Part shown: one piece after another, positions 16,274-23,617 of the stretch
How the letters are laid out: every line of letters starts with the position of its first letter
Numbering within the stretch: position 1 is the stretch's first letter
Origin: Chloroflexota bacterium
GTDB taxonomy: Bacteria > Chloroflexota > Anaerolineae > Aggregatilineales > Phototrophicaceae
DNA length: 64,000 nucleotides
Direction of reading: 5' to 3'
Assembly (NCBI GenBank): GCA_013388745.1
Contig: JACAER010000035.1
Coordinates: 1 to 64,000, forward strand
The notes under the pieces: generated by a model
What the model saw: only the letters and a program-made list of their open reading frames with translations
What the model was told of the DNA's origin: nothing
The model's database searches: none
Position numbers and translations under genes: made by a program

Positions 16274-17902
16274 TCACTTATTGCGCAGGCGCGGGTCGAG
16301 CGAGTCGCGCAGGCCGTCACCCAGCAGGTTAAAGCCCAAGACGGTCAGCATAATGGCGATGCCGGGGAAAAATACCAGATGTGGCGCGGTGAACACATAG
16401 GTGCGCGCCTCGCTCAACATCTGCCCCCATTCAGGAGTCGGCGGCTGCGCGCCCAGCCCCAGAAACGAGAGCGCCGCCGCGTCCAGCACGGCGGTGCCGA
16501 TGCCCAGCGTGCCCTGCACGATCAGCGGCGTGACGCTGTTGGGAAAAATCTGCCCAAACAACAGGCGTATGGGCGTCGTGCCCAGCGCGCGCGCTGCCGT
16601 GATGTATTCGGTTTCTTTGACCGAAAGCACGCTGGCGCGGCTGAGGCGCGCATACACCGGAATCGAGACAATCGCGATAGCGATCAGCGCGTTCAGCAGG
16701 CCGGGGCCGAGCACCGTCACGATAGCGATGGCCAGCAGCAGCGAGGGAAACGCCAGCAGCACGTCCATCAGGCGCATGATGATGTTGTCGGCCCAGCCGC
16801 CGGCGTAACCTGCGATCAGACCGAGCACGGTGCCGACGATGATCGAGCCGATGACGCTGAAAAAGCCGACGAACAGCGAGGTTTGCGCGCCGTAGACCAC
16901 GCGGCTGAACAGGTCGCGCCCGTTCAGATCGTAGCCCATCCAGTGCAGCGGCCCGTCGCAGCCCAGCCACGGGATGCACGGCGGGCGGCGCGTCAGGCTG
17001 CCGGTTTCGCCCGGCTGCCCCATCATCGGCTGAAGCGGGTCATGCGTCGCAATCACCGCCGCGAAATCCGAAAGCAAAAACAGCGCCAGAATCACCAGCA
17101 GGCCGGCGCGCGCGCTGCGGTTGCGCACCAGATTCACCACTGTCTGTAACAGCAGGCTGGTTTGCATATCGGCCTGCATCGCCCACAAATACAGGCGCAG
17201 CCCGACAGCCGCCCCCGTGAAATAGCTCAATGCCTGATAGCTGTTGAGTTCAGAGACTTGGGCTAAGCCGCCAGCCGCCAACCACAGCGCCGCCGCCAAC
17301 GCGGCAGCCCCGCCCCACGCGACAGGGGCAGCCAGACCGCGCAGCAGGTTGTGCAGCGCGTTCACGAGCACGGCAGTGACCAGCACGCTGGGCAGCAGCA
17401 GACTGTTGGGGTCAACGAAATTCCACACGCCCGGCAGAACCAGCGCCGCCGCCAGCAGCGCCGCTGCCAGCCAGGCTTGAGGTGTGGACAGCCTACGCCA
17501 GCGCAGCACGCAGTAAAGTGCGATCACCAGCGCGGCAGCGAGCAGCACCCCAGACAGCAGCAAGCCGCTGGTGCTATCCGAACCCCACAGCGCCCACAAG
17601 GCCAGCGCCGCCGCCAGCAGCGCCGCCACCAGCCCAACGAGCGATGGGGACAACCCGCGCCAGTGCAGCACAAAGTAGAGTGCGAGCAGCAGCGCGGGGG
17701 CAGTCAGCAGGGCAGGCAGCAGCAGCAAGGTGGGGCCGAGGGAATTCCATGCTGCCGACAGCGCCAGCGCCAGCAGGCGGAAAGCAAAAACGGTGAGCAC
17801 ACCCAAGGTCACGGACGCGGCGCGCCCTACACGCTGGCTTTTGAGCGCCACCCTCTTTTGTTGCGCGCCAACCGGCGCGACCACGATTGCCTGCTTTTGC
17901 AT
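16274..17902 (-). CDS. Oligopeptide-type ABC permease (DppC-like) with repetitive hydrophobic N-terminal extension
   Basis: The C-terminal ~290 residues of this 542-residue protein are a normal DppC/OppC inner-membrane permease: HWMGYDLNGRDLFSRVVYGAQ entry segment, five or six helices, and the EAA loop EYITAARALGTTPIRLLFGQ that contacts the ATPase. Before it lies an unusual ~250-residue extension made of about three copies of a ~55-residue two-helix unit. These are LLLPALLTAPALLLALYFVLHWRGLSP, then LLLSGVLLAAALVIALYCVLRWRRLS, then LLLPSVLVTAVLVNALHNLLRG, each followed by an Ala/Leu helix. The usual length is about 280-330. It starts 5 bases after dppB and is in one operon with it and the binding protein. 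Confidence 0.9.
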   Translation of the reverse strand: MQKQAIVVAPVGAQQKRVALKSQRVGRAASVTLGVLTVFAFRLLALALSAAWNSLGPTLLLLPALLTAPALLLALYFVLHWRGLSPSLVGLVAALLAAALALWALWGSDSTSGLLLSGVLLAAALVIALYCVLRWRRLSTPQAWLAAALLAAALVLPGVWNFVDPNSLLLPSVLVTAVLVNALHNLLRGLAAPVAWGGAAALAAALWLAAGGLAQVSELNSYQALSYFTGAAVGLRLYLWAMQADMQTSLLLQTVVNLVRNRSARAGLLVILALFLLSDFAAVIATHDPLQPMMGQPGETGSLTRRPPCIPWLGCDGPLHWMGYDLNGRDLFSRVVYGAQTSLFVGFFSVIGSIIVGTVLGLIAGYAGGWADNIIMRLMDVLLAFPSLLLAIAIVTVLGPGLLNALIAIAIVSIPVYARLSRASVLSVKETEYITAARALGTTPIRLLFGQIFPNSVTPLIVQGTLGIGTAVLDAAALSFLGLGAQPPTPEWGQMLSEARTYVFTAPHLVFFPGIAIMLTVLGFNLLGDGLRDSLDPRLRNK

Positions 17903-17907
17903 AAGCC

Positions 17908-18984
17908 CTAATCCAAGCGGATACGCGGATCCAGATAGACATATAAAATGTCCACCGCCAGATTGATGAAGACGAACGAGACGGCGATGAAAATCGTGAA
18001 GCCCTGCACGATGCTGTAATCGCGCGCCGTGATGCCATCCACCAGCGTGCGCCCCAGACCGGAAAAGCCAAAAATCGTTTCGGTCAGCACCGCGCCGCTG
18101 ATGAGCGAGCCGAAGTTCAGGCCGATGACCGTGACGACGGGCAGCAGCGCGTTGCGCACGGCATGGCGCAGCACCACCGTGCGTTCTGGCAGCCCTTTGG
18201 CGCGCGCCGTGCGCACATAATCCTGGCCGAGCGTTTCCAGCACGCTGGAACGAGTCATGCGCGCGATGATCGACAGCGGAATCGTGCCCACAGCCATCGC
18301 CGGGACAATCAGATGGCGCAGCGCATCGCCGAGTAATTCAAAATTGAGAGTCAGCAGACCATTGAGCAGATTAATGCGCGCCAGAAACACCAGCAGCCCG
18401 CCAGCGCTGGCTTCGTCGGCGGCCAGCCCCCACGCCAAATAAAACGGCATCGGCTGTAACCCTGCTGTCAGGCGTCCCGACGGCGGCAGAAAAAAGGGCG
18501 TGTCTTTGAGCACGACAGCGAACAAAAACGCCAGCATCAAACCCAGCCAGAACACCGGCATCGACACGCCCATATTGGCGCCCAGCATCGTGCCGATATC
18601 GATCCACGAATTGTGGCGGTAGGCGGAAAGGATGCCGAGCGGAACGCCGAGCAGCATGGCGAAGGTCATCGCCGCCAGCGCCAGTTCCAGCGTCACCGGC
18701 AGCCGTTCGATCATCAACTCCACCACTGTGCGGCCATAACGGAACGATTCGCCCAGATCGCCCTGAAAAATGCGCGTGACATAGATCACGAACTGCGTCA
18801 GGATCGGTTGATCGAGGCCGTTGCGGCGGCTGAAGGCGTCGCAGTTTTCGGCGGTGGCGCGCTCGCCCAGAATCGCGCGGCAGGGGTCGCCGGGGATGGC
18901 GCGTGCCAGCACGAAGGTCACTAATAAAATGCCGATAAGTACCGGGATAGAAAAAATCAAACGGCGGACAATAAATTTAACCAT
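17908..18984 (-). CDS. Oligopeptide-type ABC permease (DppB-like)
   Basis: The 358-residue integral membrane protein starts MVKFIVRRLIFSIPVLIGILLV, the standard DppB/OppB opening. It carries DRFR-like periplasmic insert features (GDPCRAILGERATAENCD), the membrane-domain core and an EAA-type loop (DYVRTARAKGLPERTVVLRH). ATG at 18984 is chosen because the family N-terminus begins there and the upstream extension is Pro/Ala-rich non-family sequence. It is a normal length. It pairs with the downstream DppC-like permease. No ATPase gene is in the operon, so the ATP-binding subunits must be encoded elsewhere. Confidence 0.92.
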   Translation of the reverse strand: MVKFIVRRLIFSIPVLIGILLVTFVLARAIPGDPCRAILGERATAENCDAFSRRNGLDQPILTQFVIYVTRIFQGDLGESFRYGRTVVELMIERLPVTLELALAAMTFAMLLGVPLGILSAYRHNSWIDIGTMLGANMGVSMPVFWLGLMLAFLFAVVLKDTPFFLPPSGRLTAGLQPMPFYLAWGLAADEASAGGLLVFLARINLLNGLLTLNFELLGDALRHLIVPAMAVGTIPLSIIARMTRSSVLETLGQDYVRTARAKGLPERTVVLRHAVRNALLPVVTVIGLNFGSLISGAVLTETIFGFSGLGRTLVDGITARDYSIVQGFTIFIAVSFVFINLAVDILYVYLDPRIRLD

Positions 18985-19054
18985 AGGCGTTTTGGGGTAG
19001 GCAGTGGGGGATGCCGCAGCATCCCCTTGAGCAGACAAATTAGGTGTCTTTGTA

Positions 19055-19076
19055 GGGGCGAGTCATGACTCGCCCC
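19055..19076. repeat. Perfect 22-bp GGGGCGAGTCA palindrome, copy 2
   Basis: The half-site GGGGCGAGTCA is followed directly by its exact reverse complement. It lies 22 bases after the stop of the binding-protein gene and before the permease genes of the same operon, so it would form a strong mRNA hairpin between them. Compared with the copy at 34031-34052, only 2 of 22 positions differ. Confidence 0.75.
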
Positions 19077-19098
19077 ACGCAAACAGAACAGGTCAGGT

Positions 19099-20748
19099 CT
19101 AGCCGCCTTCAGCCGGAGGCGGGTTGAGGAAGCCGCCGAAGAAGCCGCTGAAGTATTCGAAGACGCCGCTGTTGCCGACATGCAGCGGGCTGGCGGCATC
19201 CCACTGGACACCGAAGCTCACCACTACGTCGTTAGCATCCAGCGCCGAGCCGTCGTGGAAGGTGACACCTTCGCGCAGGGTGAACGTCCAGACCGTCAGG
19301 TCTTCGTTGGGTTCGAAGCTGGCGGCCAGCGCCGGGACGACCGCGGTGCCGCCCACTTCGTAGGCCAGCAGCGATTCCACGATTTGTTCACAGGCACGCA
19401 GCGTTTCGCCGTCGGTTTCGTCTGCGCAGTACAGGCTGATCGGTTCGCCGTTCTGCATCCAGATAATGTTGTCATCATCCGGGTCTTCCATCACCGCGAA
19501 CTGTTCATTGCCCAGCGGGCTGGAGTGCGCGCCGGTGATGCGCGCCTGGAAGGCCACGCCCGAACCGCCGTGCGCAATCGGGATCATGGGCGCCTGGTCG
19601 CGCAGAATGGTGTTGGCTTCGACATACAGCGGGTAGCGCGCGTCGGGGTCCGCCAACTGCGCGGCCTGCGCCAGCACGGCGCCCAGTTCCGGGATCAGGT
19701 CGCCGAAGCGCGGGGCAGCGCCATTGCCGAAGTGGAAGTCGAGGAAGTTGGTCGGATCAGGATAGTCCGCGCCCCAGCCGAGCATGAACATCGCCAGCTC
19801 GCCCGCCGCCGCGGCCTGCAAGAAAGCGCCCGATTCGAGGACTTCGATGTTGATATTAATGCCGACTTCGGCCAACTGCGCCTGAATATCCTGGCCGACG
19901 ATCAGCGGCTGCGGCAGATAGCCGCGCACCACATCGCGATAGTTGAGCGTGACTTCCAACGGCAGAGTCCAGCCGTTTTCCGCCGCCGCTTCTTCGATCA
20001 GTTGGCGCGCCATCGCCGGATCATAGGGGAAGGGCGCGACTTCGGGGGTGTTGCCGAAGAGCACGGGAGGCATGAACTGCGTGGCGGCTTCCGATCCCGG
20101 AGGATAGAAGTTATCGACAATGCGCTGGCGGTCAATGGCATAGGCCACCGCCTGGCGCACACGCACATCGGTGAAGGGTTCGATACGGTTGTTCATGCCG
20201 AGGTAGAAGACGTTGGTGCCGCCGCGCGGATAGAGCGCCAGATTGGCGTCGCCCGCGATCACTTCAAAGTCGCCCGGCGCCGGGTTGTCGATACCATCCA
20301 CTGTGCCCGATTGCAGTTCGACAAAACGTGACGCGGCTTCCGAGTTCCAGCGGAAGATCAGCGTGGCTTCCCGCGCCGGGTCACCCCAATAGCTGTCGTT
20401 GCGCGTGAAGACGATTTCGTTGCCCAGATCCCAGGTGTCGAGGCGATAGGGGCCGGTGCCGATGGGGTTGCGCAGCAGGTCGCCGCCGCCGCCCGTCGCT
20501 TCGATATGCTCAGAGGGCTGAATGCCGAAAGCAGAGAAGGCCACCTTGGAGGGGAAGGCCGGATCGGGCGCGCACAGCGTGAAACGCACTGTCAGCGCAT
20601 CAACGGCTTCGATACTCTGGAAGTTGCTGGTGTTGGTGTCTGCACCGCATTCTGCCGTCATGCTCATCATATCCTGAGCACCGGCGGCGCTGAGGCTGAC
20701 CAAAAGCAGCACCAGCAAGCTCATTGCAAAAATAAGCTTCTTTGACAT
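19099..20748 (-). CDS. Circularly permuted extracytoplasmic solute-binding protein, family 5
   Basis: The 549-residue protein has a signal peptide (LIFAMSLLVLLLVSLSAAGA) and all parts of an SBP_bac_5 peptide-binding protein, but in a rotated order. Residues ~41-420 match the usual middle and end (SIEAVDALTVRFTL, NPIGTGPYRLDTW, FTDVRVRQAVAYAIDRQ, LGWGADYPDPTNFLD, YVEANTILRDQAPMIPI). Residues ~427-542 match what normally comes first (GEPISLYCADETDGE, VVPALAASFEP, VWTFTLREGVTFHDGSAL, DANDVVVSFG). There is no lipobox cysteine. AGGAGT precedes the ATG. It is first in the operon with the DppB/DppC-like permeases, so a peptide or other oligomer is the likely ligand. Confidence 0.9.
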   Translation of the reverse strand: MSKKLIFAMSLLVLLLVSLSAAGAQDMMSMTAECGADTNTSNFQSIEAVDALTVRFTLCAPDPAFPSKVAFSAFGIQPSEHIEATGGGGDLLRNPIGTGPYRLDTWDLGNEIVFTRNDSYWGDPAREATLIFRWNSEAASRFVELQSGTVDGIDNPAPGDFEVIAGDANLALYPRGGTNVFYLGMNNRIEPFTDVRVRQAVAYAIDRQRIVDNFYPPGSEAATQFMPPVLFGNTPEVAPFPYDPAMARQLIEEAAAENGWTLPLEVTLNYRDVVRGYLPQPLIVGQDIQAQLAEVGININIEVLESGAFLQAAAAGELAMFMLGWGADYPDPTNFLDFHFGNGAAPRFGDLIPELGAVLAQAAQLADPDARYPLYVEANTILRDQAPMIPIAHGGSGVAFQARITGAHSSPLGNEQFAVMEDPDDDNIIWMQNGEPISLYCADETDGETLRACEQIVESLLAYEVGGTAVVPALAASFEPNEDLTVWTFTLREGVTFHDGSALDANDVVVSFGVQWDAASPLHVGNSGVFEYFSGFFGGFLNPPPAEGG

Positions 20749-20858
20749 TTTTTAACTCCTACATTCGTGATACGGACAGGTAGGTAAATTGGAGTTTGGA
20801 GAAACATCATCCCCCTCCACTCCAGTGTGCCCGCGCGCGGCGGGCGATCCCAGCATTG

Positions 20859-20886
20859 ATATTAGCTTGAATCTGAAATTCGGCAA
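20859..20886 (-). promoter_or_regulatory. Candidate sigma-70-type promoter for the binding-protein operon
   Basis: On the minus strand TTGCCG (20886-20881) and TAATAT (20864-20859) are separated by 16 bases. They lie about 110 bases upstream of the binding-protein ATG and next to the end of the cupin gene. Inferred from hexamer match only. Confidence 0.4.
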
Positions 20887-20887
20887 G

Positions 20888-21376
20888 TTATTGGTCGGTC
20901 AAATCTGATAACGCTTTGGCAATCTGCGCTTCCAGCCGGCGCAAGTAGGCTGCTGCCTGCGGGTCAGCTTCGCCTGGCGCCCAGGCGGGGAATTTCTTGT
21001 GCGTGGCGGCGTCGTAAGGTCCTTGGATGATCTCCAGCAGCGCGCAGGGGGTCAGCGCGACCACGCTGTGATACACGCGCGCGGGAATATCGACAGCGCG
21101 CACCGTGCCCTGCGCTTCGACGATGATAATGTCACGCAGACTACCGTCGTCGTGGAAATGCAAGCAGGCGGCGCGCCCCATCAGCGCGGCGAACAGTTCC
21201 ACCTTGTCGGGCTGTTCGTGTTTGTGCGGCGGGGCATAGCTGCCGGGCAGCATGGCGTTGACCATGCGCTGCACTGGCTCGTGATGTTCATGCAGGCGGT
21301 ACATGGTGCGGCGGCGCGGCGACTGCGCGGCCTCTTGCAGCAGCGTGTCGAGCAAATCTTGCGTGATCGTGCGCAT
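20888..21376 (-). CDS. WbuC-like cupin metalloprotein
   Basis: The 162-residue protein matches the WbuC cupin family: RRRTMYRLHEHHEPVQRMVNAM, then LPGSYAPPHKHEQPDKVELFAAL, LHFHDDG, and VYHSVVALTPCALLEIIQGPY. HKHE, the glutamate in VELF and HS in the second motif are expected metal ligands. WbuC proteins are found in O-antigen clusters of enteric bacteria, but their reaction is not well defined. Here it lies between a rhomboid protease and a transporter with no glycan genes next to it. Confidence 0.8.
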   Translation of the reverse strand: MRTITQDLLDTLLQEAAQSPRRRTMYRLHEHHEPVQRMVNAMLPGSYAPPHKHEQPDKVELFAALMGRAACLHFHDDGSLRDIIIVEAQGTVRAVDIPARVYHSVVALTPCALLEIIQGPYDAATHKKFPAWAPGEADPQAAAYLRRLEAQIAKALSDLTDQ

Positions 21377-21394
21377 GAGCCTGGCCTTTTGCTT

Positions 21395-22270
21395 TTAGCG
21401 CAGCGTGCCGATGAGCAGCAAGCCGACCAGCGCGATGATATAAGCGCTGACCGGCAGCGCGGCGGGTTCAAAGCGCACACCCGCCAGAATCACCGCGTCC
21501 GGATAATCGGGATGCGTGCCGGTCACCAGGCGCGGCCCCAGCCACCATGTCAGCGCCAGCCCGCCGAGCAGCCCGCCGATATGCGCCCACGTGCCGATAA
21601 AGGGATTGAGCAGCCCCAGCACGAGATTCAGCGCGGCGAACATGATGATCTGGCGAAGCTGCATCATGGCATATGTGCCCAGCGTGCGCCGATTTTGATA
21701 CAGGTAGACCATTTCTGCGCCCCAGATGGCGAAAATCGCGCCCGACGCGCCCAGCCCATAGCAGTTCGCCCCCATCGTCAGCGCCATGAGCGCTGAACCG
21801 CCCAACCCGCCCAACAGATAAACCAGCAGGAAACGCTCACGCCCGAACAGCCATTCCAGCGAGCGGCCAATGATGTACAGCGCGTACATGTTCAGAAACA
21901 GATGCGCCAGATCGGCGTGCAAAAACATGGCCGTGAAGAGGCGGTAATACTGGCCGTCGTCAAAAATCGCTGCGTGCATAATCGTGCCGTTTTCGACCAT
22001 CAGCGCGCGCAGATCGCGGTTGACCAGGCCGAGCACGAAAATCGTGATGTTCAGCGCGATCAGCACATACGTCACGTCGGCGCGGCGCATGGGAAAAGCG
22101 ACGACCAGACGCTGACGCCGCCCTTCGCGCGGGCGGGGAGGAGTGTCGGGCGCTTCCAGCGGGTGCGTGCGGCGGGCGTTAGGCGCGGGGGCACTGGCGT
22201 TTTCGGGCGCGGCTGCCGCCGGCGGCGCTTCCAGCGGGTGACGTTTTTCCGAAGGAGGTTCGTTAATCAT
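21395..22270 (-). CDS. Rhomboid intramembrane serine protease
   Basis: The 291-residue protein has a ~60-residue cytosolic N-terminus in which HPLEAP occurs twice (about residues 11 and 36), then six or seven helices. The catalytic pair is intact: GLGASGAIFA with Ser176 and WAHIGGLLGG with His230. The first-loop and helix-2 H-x-x-x-N motif (HADLAHLFLNMYAL) is also present. It should cleave transmembrane substrates. It is paired with an upstream rhomboid homologue that lacks the histidine (16-base gap, same direction), suggesting a catalytic/non-catalytic pair. Confidence 0.93.
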   Translation of the reverse strand: MINEPPSEKRHPLEAPPAAAAPENASAPAPNARRTHPLEAPDTPPRPREGRRQRLVVAFPMRRADVTYVLIALNITIFVLGLVNRDLRALMVENGTIMHAAIFDDGQYYRLFTAMFLHADLAHLFLNMYALYIIGRSLEWLFGRERFLLVYLLGGLGGSALMALTMGANCYGLGASGAIFAIWGAEMVYLYQNRRTLGTYAMMQLRQIIMFAALNLVLGLLNPFIGTWAHIGGLLGGLALTWWLGPRLVTGTHPDYPDAVILAGVRFEPAALPVSAYIIALVGLLLIGTLR

Positions 22271-22286
22271 GCCCTACATCCTCAGA

Positions 22287-23120
22287 CTAGCGCGCGATGA
22301 CTGTGCCGACAATCAACAAGGCCAGCAGCGCGGAAACATAAAAAATCACGATCTGATAGCGGCGGTTGAGGGGGTTAATGTCTTCAGCGCGGATGTCGCC
22401 GGGATGCTTCGGGTCTTTGGTCAGGTTAAAAAAGGGCGCGATAAACCAGCCCAGCGCGCCGCCGCCCAGCACACCGCCCAGCGCATACCACGCGCCGAGC
22501 GTGCCTATATTGCCGCCCGTGCCATACATAAAGCCGACGACCAGGTTCACCGCGCCGAACAGCAGCAGGCGTCCCCGTTTGGCGCGCCCGCGTTCGCCGA
22601 ACAAAAAGCGATGCTGGTAGACATAGGCAAAATCCGCCGCCAGCATAGCGCAGACCGCCGCCGACGCGCCCACCACGCCGTTGACGATATCACCGGTCAG
22701 CGCCAGCAGCAGCGCCGCCAGCACCATGCCCGCCAACCCGCCCAACAGGTAAATCAGTGTGAAGCGCACATGCCCGAAAATGCGTTCCTGCGCCGTGCCG
22801 AAGATGTAAACTGTTACCAACACGACCAATAAATGCACCACATGCACGTGCAAAAACATGCCCGTTGCCAGCCGGTGATACTGCCCATAGAGCAGCACAT
22901 CGGGGGCGGTGATGGCGTTCTGCCCCAGCAGTCCCGGCGATGCGCCCGCCGCCACGAACAGCAGCACATATACCACCAGCAGGGTATAGGTAGCGAAGGG
23001 ACGCACCGCGGGGATATGCAGCGTCACCTGCTGGCGTGTTTTCTCGCCCTTGATTTCGGCCTTTTTGGCGGCGGAATCGTTTTTGGGCGGGGGCGGCGCA
23101 GAGGGTGAATCGTTCAACAT
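22287..23120 (-). CDS. Rhomboid-like protein without the catalytic histidine
   Basis: The 277-residue protein shares layout and sequence with the next gene: a charged Pro-rich N-terminus, then rhomboid helices with YHRLATGMFLHVHVVHLLVVL, LIYLLGGLAGMVLAAL and GVVGASAAVCAML. Ser153 of the GxSx motif is kept, but the segment matching WAHIGGLLGG reads WYALGGVLGG, putting alanine (about residue 213) at the catalytic histidine. It is therefore probably a pseudoprotease that binds membrane substrates or modulates its partner. It arose, most likely, by tandem duplication. The helix-2 asparagine is also not evident. Confidence 0.88.
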   Translation of the reverse strand: MLNDSPSAPPPPKNDSAAKKAEIKGEKTRQQVTLHIPAVRPFATYTLLVVYVLLFVAAGASPGLLGQNAITAPDVLLYGQYHRLATGMFLHVHVVHLLVVLVTVYIFGTAQERIFGHVRFTLIYLLGGLAGMVLAALLLALTGDIVNGVVGASAAVCAMLAADFAYVYQHRFLFGERGRAKRGRLLLFGAVNLVVGFMYGTGGNIGTLGAWYALGGVLGGGALGWFIAPFFNLTKDPKHPGDIRAEDINPLNRRYQIVIFYVSALLALLIVGTVIAR

Positions 23121-23244
23121 AGGGGTAGTGGCTTTCGATAACGGGTTTTTAATAGAGTGTTTGTTATAATGCCTTCGGACGACGCGCTGGCAAGAATGCT
23201 GTCCCTGCGGCCAACGATCCCATTGTACACTGTCGGATGATGCT

Positions 23245-23613
23245 ATGCCTACCTATGATTATCGCTGCAAGAACTGCGACAACGTCTTCGCGCTGTTCTA
23301 CAAGACCTACGCGGCCTACGACGCCGCGCACAAAACCTGCCCGCGCTGCGGCGGCGACGCGCTCACGCGGCTGATTACGGGCGTGCATGTGGCGCAGCCC
23401 ACGCGCGACTATTCCAAAATGTCGTCTGGCGAAATGCTCGCGGTGTTCGAAGGCGGCAAGCCGCAGGAGATCGGGCGTATGTTCGAGCAGGTGGGCGGCG
23501 GCGCGCCCGAACTGGGCGACACATTTCACAACACGACCGAACGCCTGCTGAAGGGCGAAGCGCCAGAAAAGGTCGAACGTGACCTGAGCGCAAGCGGCGG
23601 GGGCGAAAGTTAG
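23245..23613 (+). CDS. FmdB-family zinc ribbon protein
   Basis: The 122-residue protein opens with the FmdB signature MPTYDYRCKNCDNVFALF, followed by TCPRCGGDALTRLI. This gives a CxxC...CxxC zinc ribbon in the first 45 residues. The rest is a flexible Gly-rich and acidic tail (EQVGGGAPELGDTF, ASGGGES). The family is often called a putative regulatory protein, with no defined target. A TATAAT at 23165-23170 lies upstream. The secreted peptidase gene follows after only 4 bases, so the two are probably co-transcribed, although a functional link is not obvious. Confidence 0.88.
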   Translation: MPTYDYRCKNCDNVFALFYKTYAAYDAAHKTCPRCGGDALTRLITGVHVAQPTRDYSKMSSGEMLAVFEGGKPQEIGRMFEQVGGGAPELGDTFHNTTERLLKGEAPEKVERDLSASGGGES

Positions 23614-23617
23614 CCCG

